A DNA stretch of 64,000 nt from Paramecium tetraurelia (lineage: Eukaryota > Ciliophora > Oligohymenophorea > Peniculida > Parameciidae): assembly GCF_000165425.1 (NCBI RefSeq), contig NW_001798976.1, forward strand, positions 221,947-285,946. The letters run 5' to 3'. The position numbers and the translations under genes are program-made. Shown here piece by piece: positions 1 to 11,364 of this stretch. Numbering within the stretch: position 1 is the stretch's first letter; every line of letters starts with the position of its first letter. Below the pieces are notes generated by a model, which saw only the letters and a program-made list of their open reading frames with translations, did not search any database and had not been told where the DNA came from.

Positions 1-1
1 T

Positions 2-817
2 AGATATTACACGTTAAGTCAATTATCTAAGTAATTCTCTATGAAACCTGGGGATGCTTTCGATGTTCAGAGTGCTTACTTCTCCTAAATCTCAAGAATC
101 AAACAGGATTCCTCCAATTCCAAGTAGGTCTAAAATTCAGGTTCAGTTCCAAAGCAATCGAAAGAACAGAGCAACAGTCACTCTGGCACTTGGAAACAAG
201 CCTTCCCAGATTCAGCCCAGCATACCTATAAAAAGAATAGGAATGAAAGAAGCGAATCTTAGTAGGATTCTGTTAAGACTCATTCTGCTTATGATTTGGG
301 ATTGGAGTAGAGCACTCCATCTATACATCCTCCTGAATTCACTCCCAAATTGCTTCCGTCTGTCATTAAGTATAGATTGAGACTCACATGTTGTTCCAAA
401 GTCTTGATTGTTGATAACGATCATTATAGTGTGCTATCCTTATAGAAGGTATTGGAAAAATATAATATAAAATGTGACAAAGCATTCAATGGAGTGGAGG
501 CTCAATAAATGATTTCAAATAAGTAAATTAAACCTTGTCGTTGTGGAAATAGGTCGTACTTGTTGTTTTTCATTGAATTTTATCTGCCTGTAAATATTTT
601 ATAAGGATTGTAGCTTTTTTCAGGAATTGAACTAGTGAAATTTCTGAAGGATGAGATGAAAAGTGGCTTGATTGATAAAGGGTTTGCAATAATAATTTCA
701 ACTTTTGTGGATTTGAACTCGAAATTGGATTGTTTTAAGAATGGGGCAGATTACTTCATTGCAAAGCCTTTTGATTTGATAGATATCGGAGCTGCAGTTT
801 AATATTTAGATTTTTGA
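2..817 (+). CDS. Receiver-domain protein, 5' end outside window
   Basis: Reads open from the left edge to TGA at 815-817, so the true start may lie upstream; ATG at 41 is the first in frame. The first ~125 codons are Ser/Gln/Asn-rich and low in complexity. A CheY-like receiver follows: acidic pocket VLIVDNDHY, then FFIEFYLP, SGIELVKFL, IIISTF, and AKPF with the conserved Lys. An intron at 590-613 (24 nt) must be removed to join FYLP to the SGIEL helix. The residue aligned with the phosphorylated Asp reads as Glu. It could be the C-terminal receiver of a hybrid histidine kinase or a stand-alone regulator; no kinase domain is visible. Its stop lies 13 bp from the stop of the convergent PTEN gene. 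Confidence 0.7.
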
Positions 818-830
818 TAGTTAATAAATT

Positions 831-2115
831 TCATATATCTTTAGATAAACAATTTGATCGTTTTCTGATCTCTATAGTTTTATCAAGTAAAAGTTCTAAC
901 TGTATATTCGTGCAGTGTTTCTTTTTTTTCGTATTCTTCATGAAGTCTATTTCAGAAGCCTTAAATATTTATTCATTCGGGGATAATGATACAAAAGTTG
1001 TATTGAACCAAATTTATAACATTTTGGACTCTGATACAATTGACTTTTAGAAGATCTACAAGAGCACATCCCCTTAAAGGTATACACCATCAAAAGTGAA
1101 AATCACTTCCTTCTCTGATATAATCTGTGCTTTTTCTATCAATTGCTTGCTATTATTCTACAATCGTATCAATGTTCCGTGGATCAAACCAACCAATCTT
1201 ACTGAAAGCAACTCTACTTAAAGAAATGGCCTCTTGATTAGGTCGTTTTTCAAAGCAAAACTAAAATAATGAACATATCTAATCTAACTCGGAATGGTAA
1301 CTCCCTTCTAATTCAAAGTACGAACTAGTCCATAATATGCTAAGGCATCTTGGCTTGAAACGTACTTACCACAGTATAGCAAATAACAACAAATCATCAA
1401 TCCCGTTCGCCCCTTGCCAGCCTTACAATGGACTGCAATTACATTATTTGGATTAGACATCAACCAACTGTGCACCATAGCACAAAATTCAACTATCAAA
1501 TTAAAAGGGGGTGCCTGATGATCGTCAAAAGGAAATTCAGCCACTTTAAAAAATGATTCATGCTTATACTTTCTTTCTGAACATCTAAGTAGCAATCTAA
1601 ATTTACAAATTGATGACCATATAGTTGTTGGGATGACGTGTATTTAAGAATTTCTACACCTCTGACATGGGATTCCTATAAATAGCTTCAAAATTCTCTG
1701 CAGGAAAACCCATTGCAATTAAATTGTCTTCAATATCTGGATTAGGTATTATTTATTTACAAGTTAAATCCAAATTAAAACCATCCACCTTAAATCTTTT
1801 CTTCGATTTGGATACGATTTCCTTTATATAATCCCTCGAAAATGCTCTCTTAACATTCTTCATTACCTTCTCCGTAATTTCATCCGCATGATGTTGCAAC
1901 ACAGCAGTGTCGTTAATCCTTTGATCTATATGTCTATCGAATGATATTTCTATTGGAATTTATGTAATTGCCACCTCCACTTCACATTAATCAACACATT
2001 CTTATTTCATTTCTTGAAACTTCTAACTAATTAACGGACTTTCCAAAGATTCCTCATCATCACTAGAGATCCGATTAAGCGACGTTGTGTCTTCTATATC
2101 ACACATTGAGATCAT
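831..2115 (-). CDS. PTEN: PTEN-like phosphoinositide/dual-specificity phosphatase
   Basis: About 412 aa after removing introns at 1737-1760 (24 nt) and 1585-1606 (22 nt). Both joins restore PTEN signatures: FNLDLTY joined to LIAMGFPAENFEAIYRN, and INLCSERKYKHESF. The catalytic P-loop HCKAGKGRTG is complete, preceded by FPFDDHQAPPF (WPD-loop equivalent) and followed by LAYYGLVRTLNQKGVTIPS and a C2-like region. Family role: removal of the 3-phosphate from PtdIns(3,4,5)P3 at membranes. About 110 residues precede the domain; no membrane segments are seen, so it is PTEN-type rather than TPTE-type. Both intronic stops would otherwise break the frame, which confirms the splice sites. ATG 2115 is the first start; ATG 2106 is an alternative. 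Confidence 0.9.
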
Positions 2116-3622
2116 TAATAAAATTTATTTCTTACTATTATATTAAAATACTTTTATAACTACCCACTTCGAAGAGTCTTTCTAAAACCCAAAATGCTTC
2201 AATCATTTAATACTCTTGGGTTTCATCTTCCTTACGAAAGAAAAGTGAGAGCGGTTCTTTTGTTTAAGGATGAATTTATGTGTTAAAAAGTATCATATAT
2301 AATAACTATTCCTTGAAACAAGTGATCAATCTGACATTAATGAAATATAAATAGTTATCAAATGATAATCAATGTTATAAAGATTATTGATAGAAATCAT
2401 GCTATGAAAACTGAATTATTCTAAGATACTCAAATATAATTTGAAATTTTTAATAATTAACCTTCAACTAGTAGTTCATCTACAAATTTAATAGCTTTAA
2501 TTTAACAATCTCTGATTCTTTGGTTTATATCTAGTTTTATTTATTTTAAATGATAATTCTACTTCTAATTTTTGATATTTTTTTTGTAATTTTTGTTTTG
2601 ATACATTACAGAAGCAAAATAAAAATGTATAGGTATCATATAAATGTTATAATCAATTAAATGGATGCAATTAAATAATCTATTATAATTGAACTTAGAA
2701 ATTATTTGCAATAAAAGTTAATTATATTCATTTTTCTCAATGTTCTAATAATTTAAGACCATATTGCTTATGGGTTAATCATAGACAACTTAAGAAATTA
2801 AAATATTTATTTTATCATACATCATAATGAATTACTATTACTTTTCTCGATCAAAGTTATAATTTATGATATCTAATTAAGAGTTTGATTTTATTCTAAC
2901 TTTTGTAAATAAATTATATTTGTTAGTAATATAAAAATCTATTAATTAAGTAAAATGATAAGATTTTTAAGTTTTGATTTTCAATACATAAAGTTATAAT
3001 ACTTTTTCACAAAAGTTCATTACTAATTAATAATTATTGATTAAAAATTTTAATAAATATTTTAACTATCTGTTAATGGAGGTACAGCAATGCTTATCTT
3101 TCAGCTCTTTTCTCTTTATACCAAATTTAGATATGAGCATATAATCCATATTGACACCGTAAACAAAACAAATTAAGTAATAATAAGAGGATTGTAAGTA
3201 AAGGGAGAAAGAAAATAAAACATTAAATGTTAAGTTCAAACTTTCAGATTTATTACCGAATGATCAAAACATTACTTTATAAGAAATTTAAAATGATATC
3301 TAGCAGATAAAAAATAGATACATGAAATAGATTGTAAATTGACTATTCGGAAAACTTATGATGTTATTTATAATTCTTATTATAAAATCTAATTAAAAAT
3401 AATAATTCAGTTTTAGCCATTTTGATTATTGGTATTAAAAAGGATTCTAATATTTTCAATTATTTATTTTTGACATCCAATTTATTGAAGTGCATTTAAA
3501 TATTCATCATGCGTATACATGATCTAAGATGTTTTTACATCTAAAATTATTAAAACAATTTACAATTTTCTTTAAACATACAAATTTTTTGAGTAGGCTG
3601 CTTCTTCAAATTCATTGCCTAA
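2116..3622. other. Intergenic AT-rich stretch, possible gene remnant at 2160-2290
   Basis: Long for this genome. On the minus strand at about 2160-2290 one frame reads EPLSLFFRKEDETQEYQMIE then FWVLERLFEVGSYKS, which looks coding but ends just ahead of PTEN and could not be joined to it. The remainder (about 2300-3600) is AT-rich, with stops in all frames and no convincing gene, RNA or repeat. Confidence 0.4.
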
Positions 3623-4974
3623 TCAATCCATATTTAAGAACTTTAAATCACTTAATGGTTCATTAAACCCTCTATTAAATTTAACCTATTAAATACCGAA
3701 AACACTTAGCTTAATTTCCTTATTTTCAGTTGGTAAGTACACTCTCTTAACTATCTTTTTTGCAAATTAACAAGCTTCCAAAATAACAGTTGCATAATCT
3801 TGATATTTGTTACAATGATCGAGTAAAGTAATTAGTAATTTTTACACTGAGAGATATACCTCGTGAGACACTTAGTAATTAGAAACATTTTTCTAATACT
3901 TTTCAGACGACACCTTAGACAGCACTTATTCTAAACAATATGTATAACTATATGGCAAAGCTACTTCCAACAATTCACTCAATTTCTTTATTACTTCATC
4001 CGTAATACTATTGTTTAGAAGAACATTGTGAAAGATCTTCTGATAACTTTGACTTTCTTCTGATATGTATTCAAAATTTTCTGAATCTTTGGATTTAATT
4101 TAATCGAAAATTGGTTTTTTCACTTTATTCAATAATTGGCTTTCTGGCTTAAAATGAAGCTATTAATAAATATCTCTTTTAAGGACATCAAAGTCAATCT
4201 TGTCTATTGATATATTTTTCTATAATTGTTATTCCATAACACCATTATTTGGTTGGTGCTACTCTAGTTTTTAACTAATGCCTGTTAAATCGTATTACAA
4301 ATTCCTGATTACTGAAATCTCAAATATGATAAACTTCATATGAGAATCCTATAATAGGTTCTTTCTCTCTTATTCTAAATTGGAGAGCTTTAGTTAATAA
4401 TTGATAACATCCTTACAACAGGCATCGATGAATTAGTTATAAATAGTAAGAAAATTTTGAAAACTTAATTCACTAACTGCAATGCTCAATTTTTTCTTCT
4501 GCAATCTATTTAATTAATGTTATTTTTCTTCCTCAATTGCATTCCTAAATTCTGAAGTAAATTAATTCAGAGTTTATAAATTTTACTAATACTCCTTCTT
4601 ATTTGCTAAGTTAAATTAGAGTATTTCCTTTTATAAATTATCTTGCTTAATCAAAAATTATTGTTATTCGCTTATTAAGGTATTATTTAACTACATGGCA
4701 AAGCATTTAGTTTATTCTGATTTAATAAGTAAATAACTTCTAAGAATTGTGTATAACTCTGTCGTTCCGTCCTATTCATTGATTAATTTGGATATCTATA
4801 GACCTATAATATTCAAGATTTACTACCAATATTTTCAAGACTTTTCGAATAGGATTCCTCCAATTTGAAGATTTATTATAATAAACCAATAAAACCTTAA
4901 CTGGATTTCATTTTATCATTAAGCATTTTCTAATAGGATTCGAGATGCTCAGCTATCTCTTTATACCAACTCAT
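3623..4974 (-). CDS. F-BAR-like coiled-coil protein
   Basis: 442 aa after removing one 23-nt intron at 4804-4826, which contains the only in-frame TGA. The N-terminus reads WYKEIAEHLESYQKML, then KLEESYSKSLENIG, resembling the start of FCH/F-BAR domains (recruitment, then E..Y.K.L). Long Gln/Leu/Lys-rich helices follow, as expected for membrane-bending F-BAR dimers, and then a globular segment of about 130 residues I do not recognise, ending LSDLKFLNMD. Such proteins link membrane curvature to actin. The assignment rests on the N-terminal pattern and helical composition only; another coiled-coil membrane-trafficking protein is possible. Confidence 0.55.
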
Positions 4975-5681
4975 AAATATAATTTTCAGAATAAAAATAA
5001 CTGAATATATTAATTCCTTTATAATTGAATAATTATAATTAAATAAACAATCAATTTCAATAAAAAACAGTAGAGATTATAATAAATAGAGTTAGTTTTA
5101 TTCACTCTTTAGAACTTACCTTGAAAAAAAGTAGTATGAAATGTATTCTAAATAAAATTTAATTAATTAAGAGTTTATAACTATAGAAATATTGTTTAAT
5201 TTGATATAAAACCTTGATGGATAAAGGGTTAGAAGCCTATTATGGTTTTAATTCAAAATAAATAAATAATTTTTTTCATCTATTTTATAATATTATATCA
5301 TTATTTTAATAAATTAAAATAAATTAAGTAGTTCTTATTATTATTTTAAAGAATAGAAATACCTGTTGGGAATAACATCATTTAATCAATTTTTTTAATA
5401 TCTTTGTTAATATATTTCATTTTCATGGGTTTGTTCTTATGACTCAATAATTCATATTATTTTAACATTACTCTATTTATCATTCGATCTATGCTAAGTT
5501 CCTCTTATTTTAATGAGTTCAACATCAATTTAGCCTGTTCTTTAGTTATTTTTACTGTTTATTTTCGAAAATTACTCGATAATCCAAATTAGTATTATTT
5601 ATAAATAGAATATTTTTTTCAATTTGCATTTTTATACTGTATAGAATATTATCTTTTCCTATATATTTAATTGTTTAAACA
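4975..5681. other. Intergenic, divergent promoter region
   Basis: About 700 bp between the divergently transcribed F-BAR-like and VWA genes. It is very AT-rich and has no sustained frame on either strand. It presumably holds both promoters; no specific site is recognisable. Confidence 0.5.
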
Positions 5682-6524
5682 ATGGAACTCGCTATTGTAT
5701 TGGGTTTATTAGGTTTTGAGCCTGCTGGAAAATCCAGATTGAATCAACTTTTACCCAGAGTAACTTGTGAGGGATGCACTGCTTTTAGAGATGCAGTCAT
5801 CAAGGGGAATTAGTTAATGTTGGAACTTTTTGCTTTATTTTGTTAGCAAGGAATGCATGAAAAGTTTAAATTTGTTCATGTTATTCTGACCGATGGAGAA
5901 GATAACAAATCATAAACAAGTTTATAAGACTTTCTTGTATATTAATAATTTCTTTAATAAAAACTCCCACCAAACATACTTTAAACATTTTATATAGGTG
6001 TGAATGTAGAGAACAACAATACGGTTTAACAAGAAATGTCAGCAATTTTAAAATGTAGTGGAAAGTCTGCTTCGTATTATCCCGTAAGTAGTAATTAAAT
6101 TAATGACATCTTTTAAAAAATTTAAATGCAGATTGGTATCAGAGTTTAAGAATAAGGAGTTATAATCCAAAATAGCTAAGCTAGAATTGCTTTAAGGTAA
6201 TAAACTTATTAGCCAGTGGTGTCAATGTAAGTTAACAATTACATTCTGCTTTTCACTCTTGATGTCTCTGGATCAATGAGTGATCATTGGTATAAGGTGT
6301 GCTCTGCAGTTAGAAGCTTTCTTGATACTCTTGGATCAGGTGATTTGGTACTAGGAATTACATTCAATGATAATGTATAAGTGTTAACTGCAAAGTAATA
6401 ATAAGCAGCCAAAAAGACTTAATAGACTTCCACTCCTCAAAGAACCAAAAGTTCTCAGCCTTAATAATAAATAAAGTAGACGGAGAGAACAGGGGTAGAT
6501 AGTTGCTGTTGCCAAATCTTTTGA
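5682..6524 (+). CDS. VWA-domain protein with two half domains
   Basis: An uninterrupted 280-codon frame using TAA/TAG as Gln, ending at TGA 6522. The first part is the C-terminal portion of a VWA domain: CTAFRDAVIKG (MIDAS Thr region), FVHVILTDGEDN, TFYIGVNVEN and NQINDIFQKI. A linker follows, then the N-terminal portion of a second VWA domain: LLFTLDVSGSMSDHWYK with the MIDAS DxSxS motif, LVLGITFNDNVQVL, and then a Gln/Thr-rich tail that stops. Thus the half with DxSxS is C-terminal to the half with TDGED. It may be a truncated tandem-VWA protein, a natural permutation, or a decaying gene; the short AT-rich tract after it does not restore the missing parts. Confidence 0.65.
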
Positions 6525-7145
6525 ACTTAATAATGATGCTTTTTTATAATATATAATTGCAAATATTTATAAGTTTCTAAGCCTATGATACTGATTTTTT
6601 TATAATTATTTTATTCAAGTTTTTAGGGTATAACATTATTTTAAATTTATAACAGTGATTATGTTGTGCTATGATTTACAGACTCCGAAGCATATGAATT
6701 CAAGCACTAGATTTACCTCTATATAAATAATTGTTATATTTATGTTAAATTAAATAATTGATGAATTTTAAAATTTTAAAAACAACAATAGGATGGATTT
6801 CTTTGGAATATTTAATTTATTAAAATCATTTTAAAAAGGTTTATGTCATTATAACTAGGTAATTAACTCGTTTCAAACAAAATGACCATTCTTAAATATA
6901 AATTTTACAAAACAGTGTGAGTCTTCATAAATTTGTATTTGGCATCTAATTTTGCAAATTGAGAAGAATTATTTAATTAAATTATCAGACTAATTTTATA
7001 TATCAAAATATGTGAGTTTTTAATAAAAATATGATACTTCAATTCAAATGTGAAAGATTACATTATATTCTAAACACTCACTACATTGTATCAGTGTATA
7101 ATGACAAGTTGACTATTGGGAATAAGGTAACCTATCTATCGTAAT
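6525..7145. other. Intergenic AT-rich
   Basis: About 620 bp. I see no continuation of the VWA domain in any frame and no RNA gene. Some of it may be 5' flank of the pseudokinase gene. Confidence 0.4.
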
Positions 7146-8159
7146 ATGAATTAGAGTCATCCTAAATATGAGTATAAATTTACACTTGAAAATGTTTTAC
7201 ACTGGTACGTGGAGAATCTAAAGCTGCAGGCTTTTGGGATTGAGTATAATGGGGCAATCAAGTTTTTTAAAGCGAATAATAAAGATTTGGAAAAGTTAAG
7301 AGGGTTGAGTAGATGTCTTCTATGTTTCGATAATATTGTGGAGCTCTACAAATAAATCGATATTAATGAGCCATCGAGGTTGTAGGATCAAATATCCCTT
7401 TAATTGTGCAGCATGAAGGTTGTAAGCTAGTAGCAGTTGTTGACAGAGGTTCCTATAGTTCGATAGTTGAATCATTAGGGAATAATTTCATACCGTGAAT
7501 GCTTTCAATATAAAAGCCAATATTATATTGTAACAGAATTTGTTGGAGGAATAACATTACAGAAATTCATAATTTAAAACCCTAAGTTGAGTCATCTATA
7601 ATGCAGAGCCATAATACTTGTAAGTGTTCTTGTTTATTGAAAGCAACTGCTCAAGGCTGTAAAATATTTACATGAACATTACGTCATACATGCGACAATC
7701 GATATTAGCCAAATTGTCTACAAATCAGATTTCATCAAAATTATTGATTTTTCTGAAGCCAAACAAACTAACAAAATAGATGACAAGGATATCAAGAATT
7801 GCGGTCGCATTCTATTCTATCTGTATCAAACATTCTCATCTTAATTTAGGTACACTGGCAAAGAGTACAGCGACAAGGATCAAGAACTAAATTACAAGAC
7901 TCTTTAGAGTGCGTAGACACCTAAATTGGCTTAGGAACTCATTTTAATTATGATTTGTGACAACAATGTAACGGTGTCTCTGATTTTGGAGCATCCGTAT
8001 TTCTCATTCTCGTTGGATGCTGAGGAGAGGAAGAGAAGATTCTAAAAGTTCCAGCGAGTGTAGAGGTCAACTTCAGAAATGGATGAAAGTGATGCTATCT
8101 CTCAGAGTATACCAGAATTGTAAACAAATAAAAGTAAATCATTAAGATAATTGATGTGA
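7146..8159 (+). CDS. Protein pseudokinase
   Basis: 329 aa after removing a 24-nt intron at 7620-7643, which carries a TGA and ends AAG rather than TAG. A protein-kinase fold is recognisable: LCSMKVV with the beta-3 Lys, IVRQLNHQGIISYRECFQ, YYIVTEFVGGITLQKF, and LLKAVKYLHEHYVIHATIDI. The catalytic loop is HATIDIS instead of HRDxKxxN and the metal-binding motif is DFS instead of DFG; no glycine loop is evident. It ends in a basic Ser-rich tail. From family knowledge this should lack phosphotransfer and act as a scaffold. The frame is intact, so it is not an obvious pseudogene. Confidence 0.75.
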
Positions 8160-8204
8160 AAAGTATTTTATTATTATTATAATTAAATATTAAATTATTT
8201 ATTA

Positions 8205-8557
8205 ATGTAAACCGAATCACAGTACCCCTAAATAGATGTCAAGGAATTCAAGGCATTTGCTGTTTGGAGATGGAAAGCTGAACAAGTAAGTAAATAAATT
8301 GATTATTATAGTTAAATCAAAATTGTTGTTCATGCAAAAAATTGATGACTGAACCATGCATTGATTGCGAAGTGAATGATTAGAATGATGAGCAAGAAAA
8401 ATGCATTGCTGTTTAGAGTGGAAATTGCGGTCATGCTTTACATCAGCATTGCATAAGAAAATGGATTCAAACCAAAAGTCAGGGTGGCACATCAGGCACC
8501 TGTCCAATGTGTGACTTGATTTGGGAAATCACAAATGAAGTCGAATTATAGAATTGA
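8205..8557 (+). CDS. RBX1/APC11-type RING-H2 protein
   Basis: 108 aa with one 26-nt intron (8286-8311). The N-terminal beta strand FKAFAVWRWKAEQ matches the cullin-binding strand of RBX1/APC11. The zinc ligands follow: CCSCKK, CIDCE, NCGHALHQHCIRKW and CPMCDLIWE. This is the extended RING-H2 spacing of the cullin-RING and APC/C catalytic subunits. The CIDCE segment favours RBX, while the longer loop before CPMC recalls APC11, so the exact orthologue is not settled. Expected role: recruiting ubiquitin-charged E2 to a cullin scaffold. Confidence 0.85.
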
Positions 8558-8805
8558 CATTCTGAGAATCAATATAATTTTACAATTTTTATTTTAAATA
8601 TCTTGTATTTATAATACTACTAAGTCTATTCATCAAGATCTACGAATCGTTTAATGAGCATCATCCTATAGACTTTAGAGTGTCATTCGAACAGTCTTTT
8701 ACATCAAATGAATATTGGACTAATAGGTTGGCATATTGAAATACACATATAAACATGGTAAGATGATTAATTAACAATATTAATTAAAATAAAATTCAAA
8801 TTTTC

Positions 8806-9367
8806 ATGAGCAGAAGTAAGTAACAACCTCAAAGATAAATCGCTCCTTAAAGAAAAGCTCGTTCTGAACTTAATGAAGAGTAGAAGCAAGAGATTAAGGA
8901 GGCCTTTGATTTATTTGACACTGATGGCACAGGATACATTGATGTCAAAGGTACGATGTAAATTCATATTTTTTAGAACTCAAGGTGGCTATGAGAGCTT
9001 TGGGCTTTGAAACCAAAAAGGAAGAAGTCAAATAGATGATTAAGGAGGTGGATCGTGAAGGAAAAGGAGTAATTGAATTTCCTGATTTTCTCGAATTAAT
9101 GACAGTCAAAATGGTAAGATGGTTAATAACTATTAACAGGGTGAGAGAGATCCAAGGGAAGAGATGCTGAAAGCATTCCGTTTATTTGATGATGACAACA
9201 CAGGAAAAATCTCATTGAGAAATTTAAAAAGAGTTTCAAGAGAATTAGGAGAAACAATGACAGACGATGAATTGTAAGAGATGATTGACGAAGCTGACAG
9301 AGATGGCGACGGAGAAATAAGTGAGGAAGACTTTATTAGAATAATGAAGAAGACCAACTTATTTTGA
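8806..9367 (+). CDS. Centrin (EF-hand basal-body protein)
   Basis: 169 aa with two 26-nt introns (8951-8976, 9114-9139). Four EF-hands are visible: [17 protein letters not shown], a degenerate second hand [29 protein letters not shown], and [16 protein letters not shown] basic Gln-rich N-terminal tail of about 20 residues precedes them, as in centrins and unlike calmodulin. Hands 1, 3 and 4 keep the Ca-binding acidic positions. Centrins form Ca-responsive fibres at basal bodies. The stop lies 29 bp before the ATG of the next co-directional gene. Confidence 0.93.
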
Positions 9368-9396
9368 AAATTAGTTAATATAATTATATAATAATC

Positions 9397-11335
9397 ATGG
9401 CATTTGTATATTAAGCTTAACGAGATCTCAACCAATTATTGACATCTGTGCCAACTAATGTACTCTCATTATTCTATTCATAACAGGTGGGTCCAGGTTC
9501 CTATGGGAAACAAAAGAAAAAGCTAATCAAATAATCAGTAGCTCCTTTCAATACACAATCTACCAGACTCAATCCATTAAAAAACTCCTCATTTCCAGGT
9601 CCTGGGAGTTACAATGTCAATTTGGCTAATGCAGGGTACAAAACTATTTAAATAGCAGGTAGAAAGTGCTGCTTCAATCCAATCAATCAGAACTTAAGAT
9701 TCTCGAAATACACAAATAACAGTCAGTTTTTGCATCCAAATGTAAGCGCTTTTAAGAAGTTAATACAAGCGATACTCCAGGGTAGAGTCTTGTATTTGAT
9801 ATCTTAGTCCTGGTTCATACAAACCAGAAGCAAATTAACGACAACATTATCAAAAGGGATCATCTGAATATTTTATAGAGTCACTATTGAAATTAAATAG
9901 AAATAAATCAATACCATCAATCCCATCCAACGAATAAGCGTATGGTTATGATGATAGTGGAAGTATGCATATAATAATCTATTTTAATACAATTTAGCAC
10001 TGTAATTAAATAAGAGTCCCCAAGACATCATTACAGGATTAAAGAATGACTCAGTGGGACCTGGTCACTATGATCTTAGGAACTCTTTCGATTTAAATAA
10101 AGAGAAGGGTCACAATTGGCATTCCTCTAAACAACCAAAACTTGCTCCTGTTGTTTCCAAAGATTAAAAAATGATAGTTGGACCAGGAGCATATGCTATT
10201 GAAAATGAGAGTCAACCCTTATATAAATTGTTGCCATCAGGATCCTTTCAATCCAATACATCTAGATTCAATAATTTAGACAAGGGACAAAGAAGCAAAG
10301 AAATCCTTAGACTTTAATTTGAGAAGAAGAAATCAAAATTGCTACAAGATTCATAATTTGAAGATTTGAAAGATGAATAATTTGATATCTCTCAAGTATG
10401 CCTATTCAACATATTAGAATGATGGACCTGGCCCAGGATATTATTTTAAAGATCATAGTACTGTTTCAACTATATCAACTTCTAAATTGGAAACACAATG
10501 TTTTGGATCAAAATTGAAAAGATTTCAAAGTGATTCAAATTAAATAACCGTTGGTCCTGGAGACTATAAAATTGAAACTTAACTATCAAATAGCAGTCTT
10601 GCATTAAAGCAACCACCCTTTTTATCCTCTAATACTCGATTTGAACAACAACATTTCAATAGGAAGGTTGGCCCACAATCTTACCACATTAATAAAAGTG
10701 TAAGACAATTAGATATTTCATCTAGTTGGAATATGATTTGATTAAAAAACTCGAAAGATCTCCTGTTGGTAAATTTGGATAGAATTAACCTAGATTTGTG
10801 AATGATCAAAGTAAAGAAGAATTGCCTGGTCCAGGTTTCTATGACTATTTATAGTAATCCACCTAACAAGGAGCTCAAACTATGTTTAAGTCTTAAACTA
10901 AGAGGATTGATCCAACCCTATTAAATAAATCAGAAATACCAGCCCCTAGCTAATACAATCCCAGAAATCACACAATCGAATATAACATAAAGAAAGCTGC
11001 AGAGGATCTTGAATTTGATATCAATAGACCTCCCTTTTAATCTTCAGCTCCTCGATTTAAAAGTAATGTGGATGTCAAAATTGATGAATTGGATGAAGAT
11101 CTTTATTTGAAAAAATAGAATCAAAAAAAAGAAGAGCACAAGATTCCGTATAAATAGAAATAGCAACCGCCTCCATTTAATGTGCAAGTACTTATAATGA
11201 CAAATGTTTTTATAGGAAAAACGATTTTAATATGGTAAACTAACTGTTTAATCTCCCGGTCCTGGAGAATATAATGAGTCCACTTAAATTTCATGGGACA
11301 AACCATCATTCAATGTTCAATATTCTTAATTTTGA
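9397..11335 (+). CDS. STPGR (SHIPPO/ODF3-like) ciliary protein
   Basis: About 579 aa. Repeated PGP-x-Y motifs spaced 50-90 residues apart mark it: VGPGSYGK, FPGPGSYNV, PGPGSYKPE, VGPGHYDL, VGPGAYAI, DGPGPGYYF, VGPGDYKI, VGPQSYHI, LPGPGFYDY and SPGPGEYNE. These are the Pro-Gly sperm-tail repeats of proteins that bind axonemal or cortical microtubules. Introns at 9460-9486, 9782-9807, 9963-9997, 10396-10417, 10700-10725 and 11188-11215 are well supported. A seventh, 9722-9756 (35 nt, GTCAGT...AAG), is less canonical but is needed for frame, and the total coding length is then a multiple of three. ATG 9397 is the only suitable start. Confidence 0.88.
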
Positions 11336-11364
11336 GTAGATGACAATAAATATATTAAACGATA

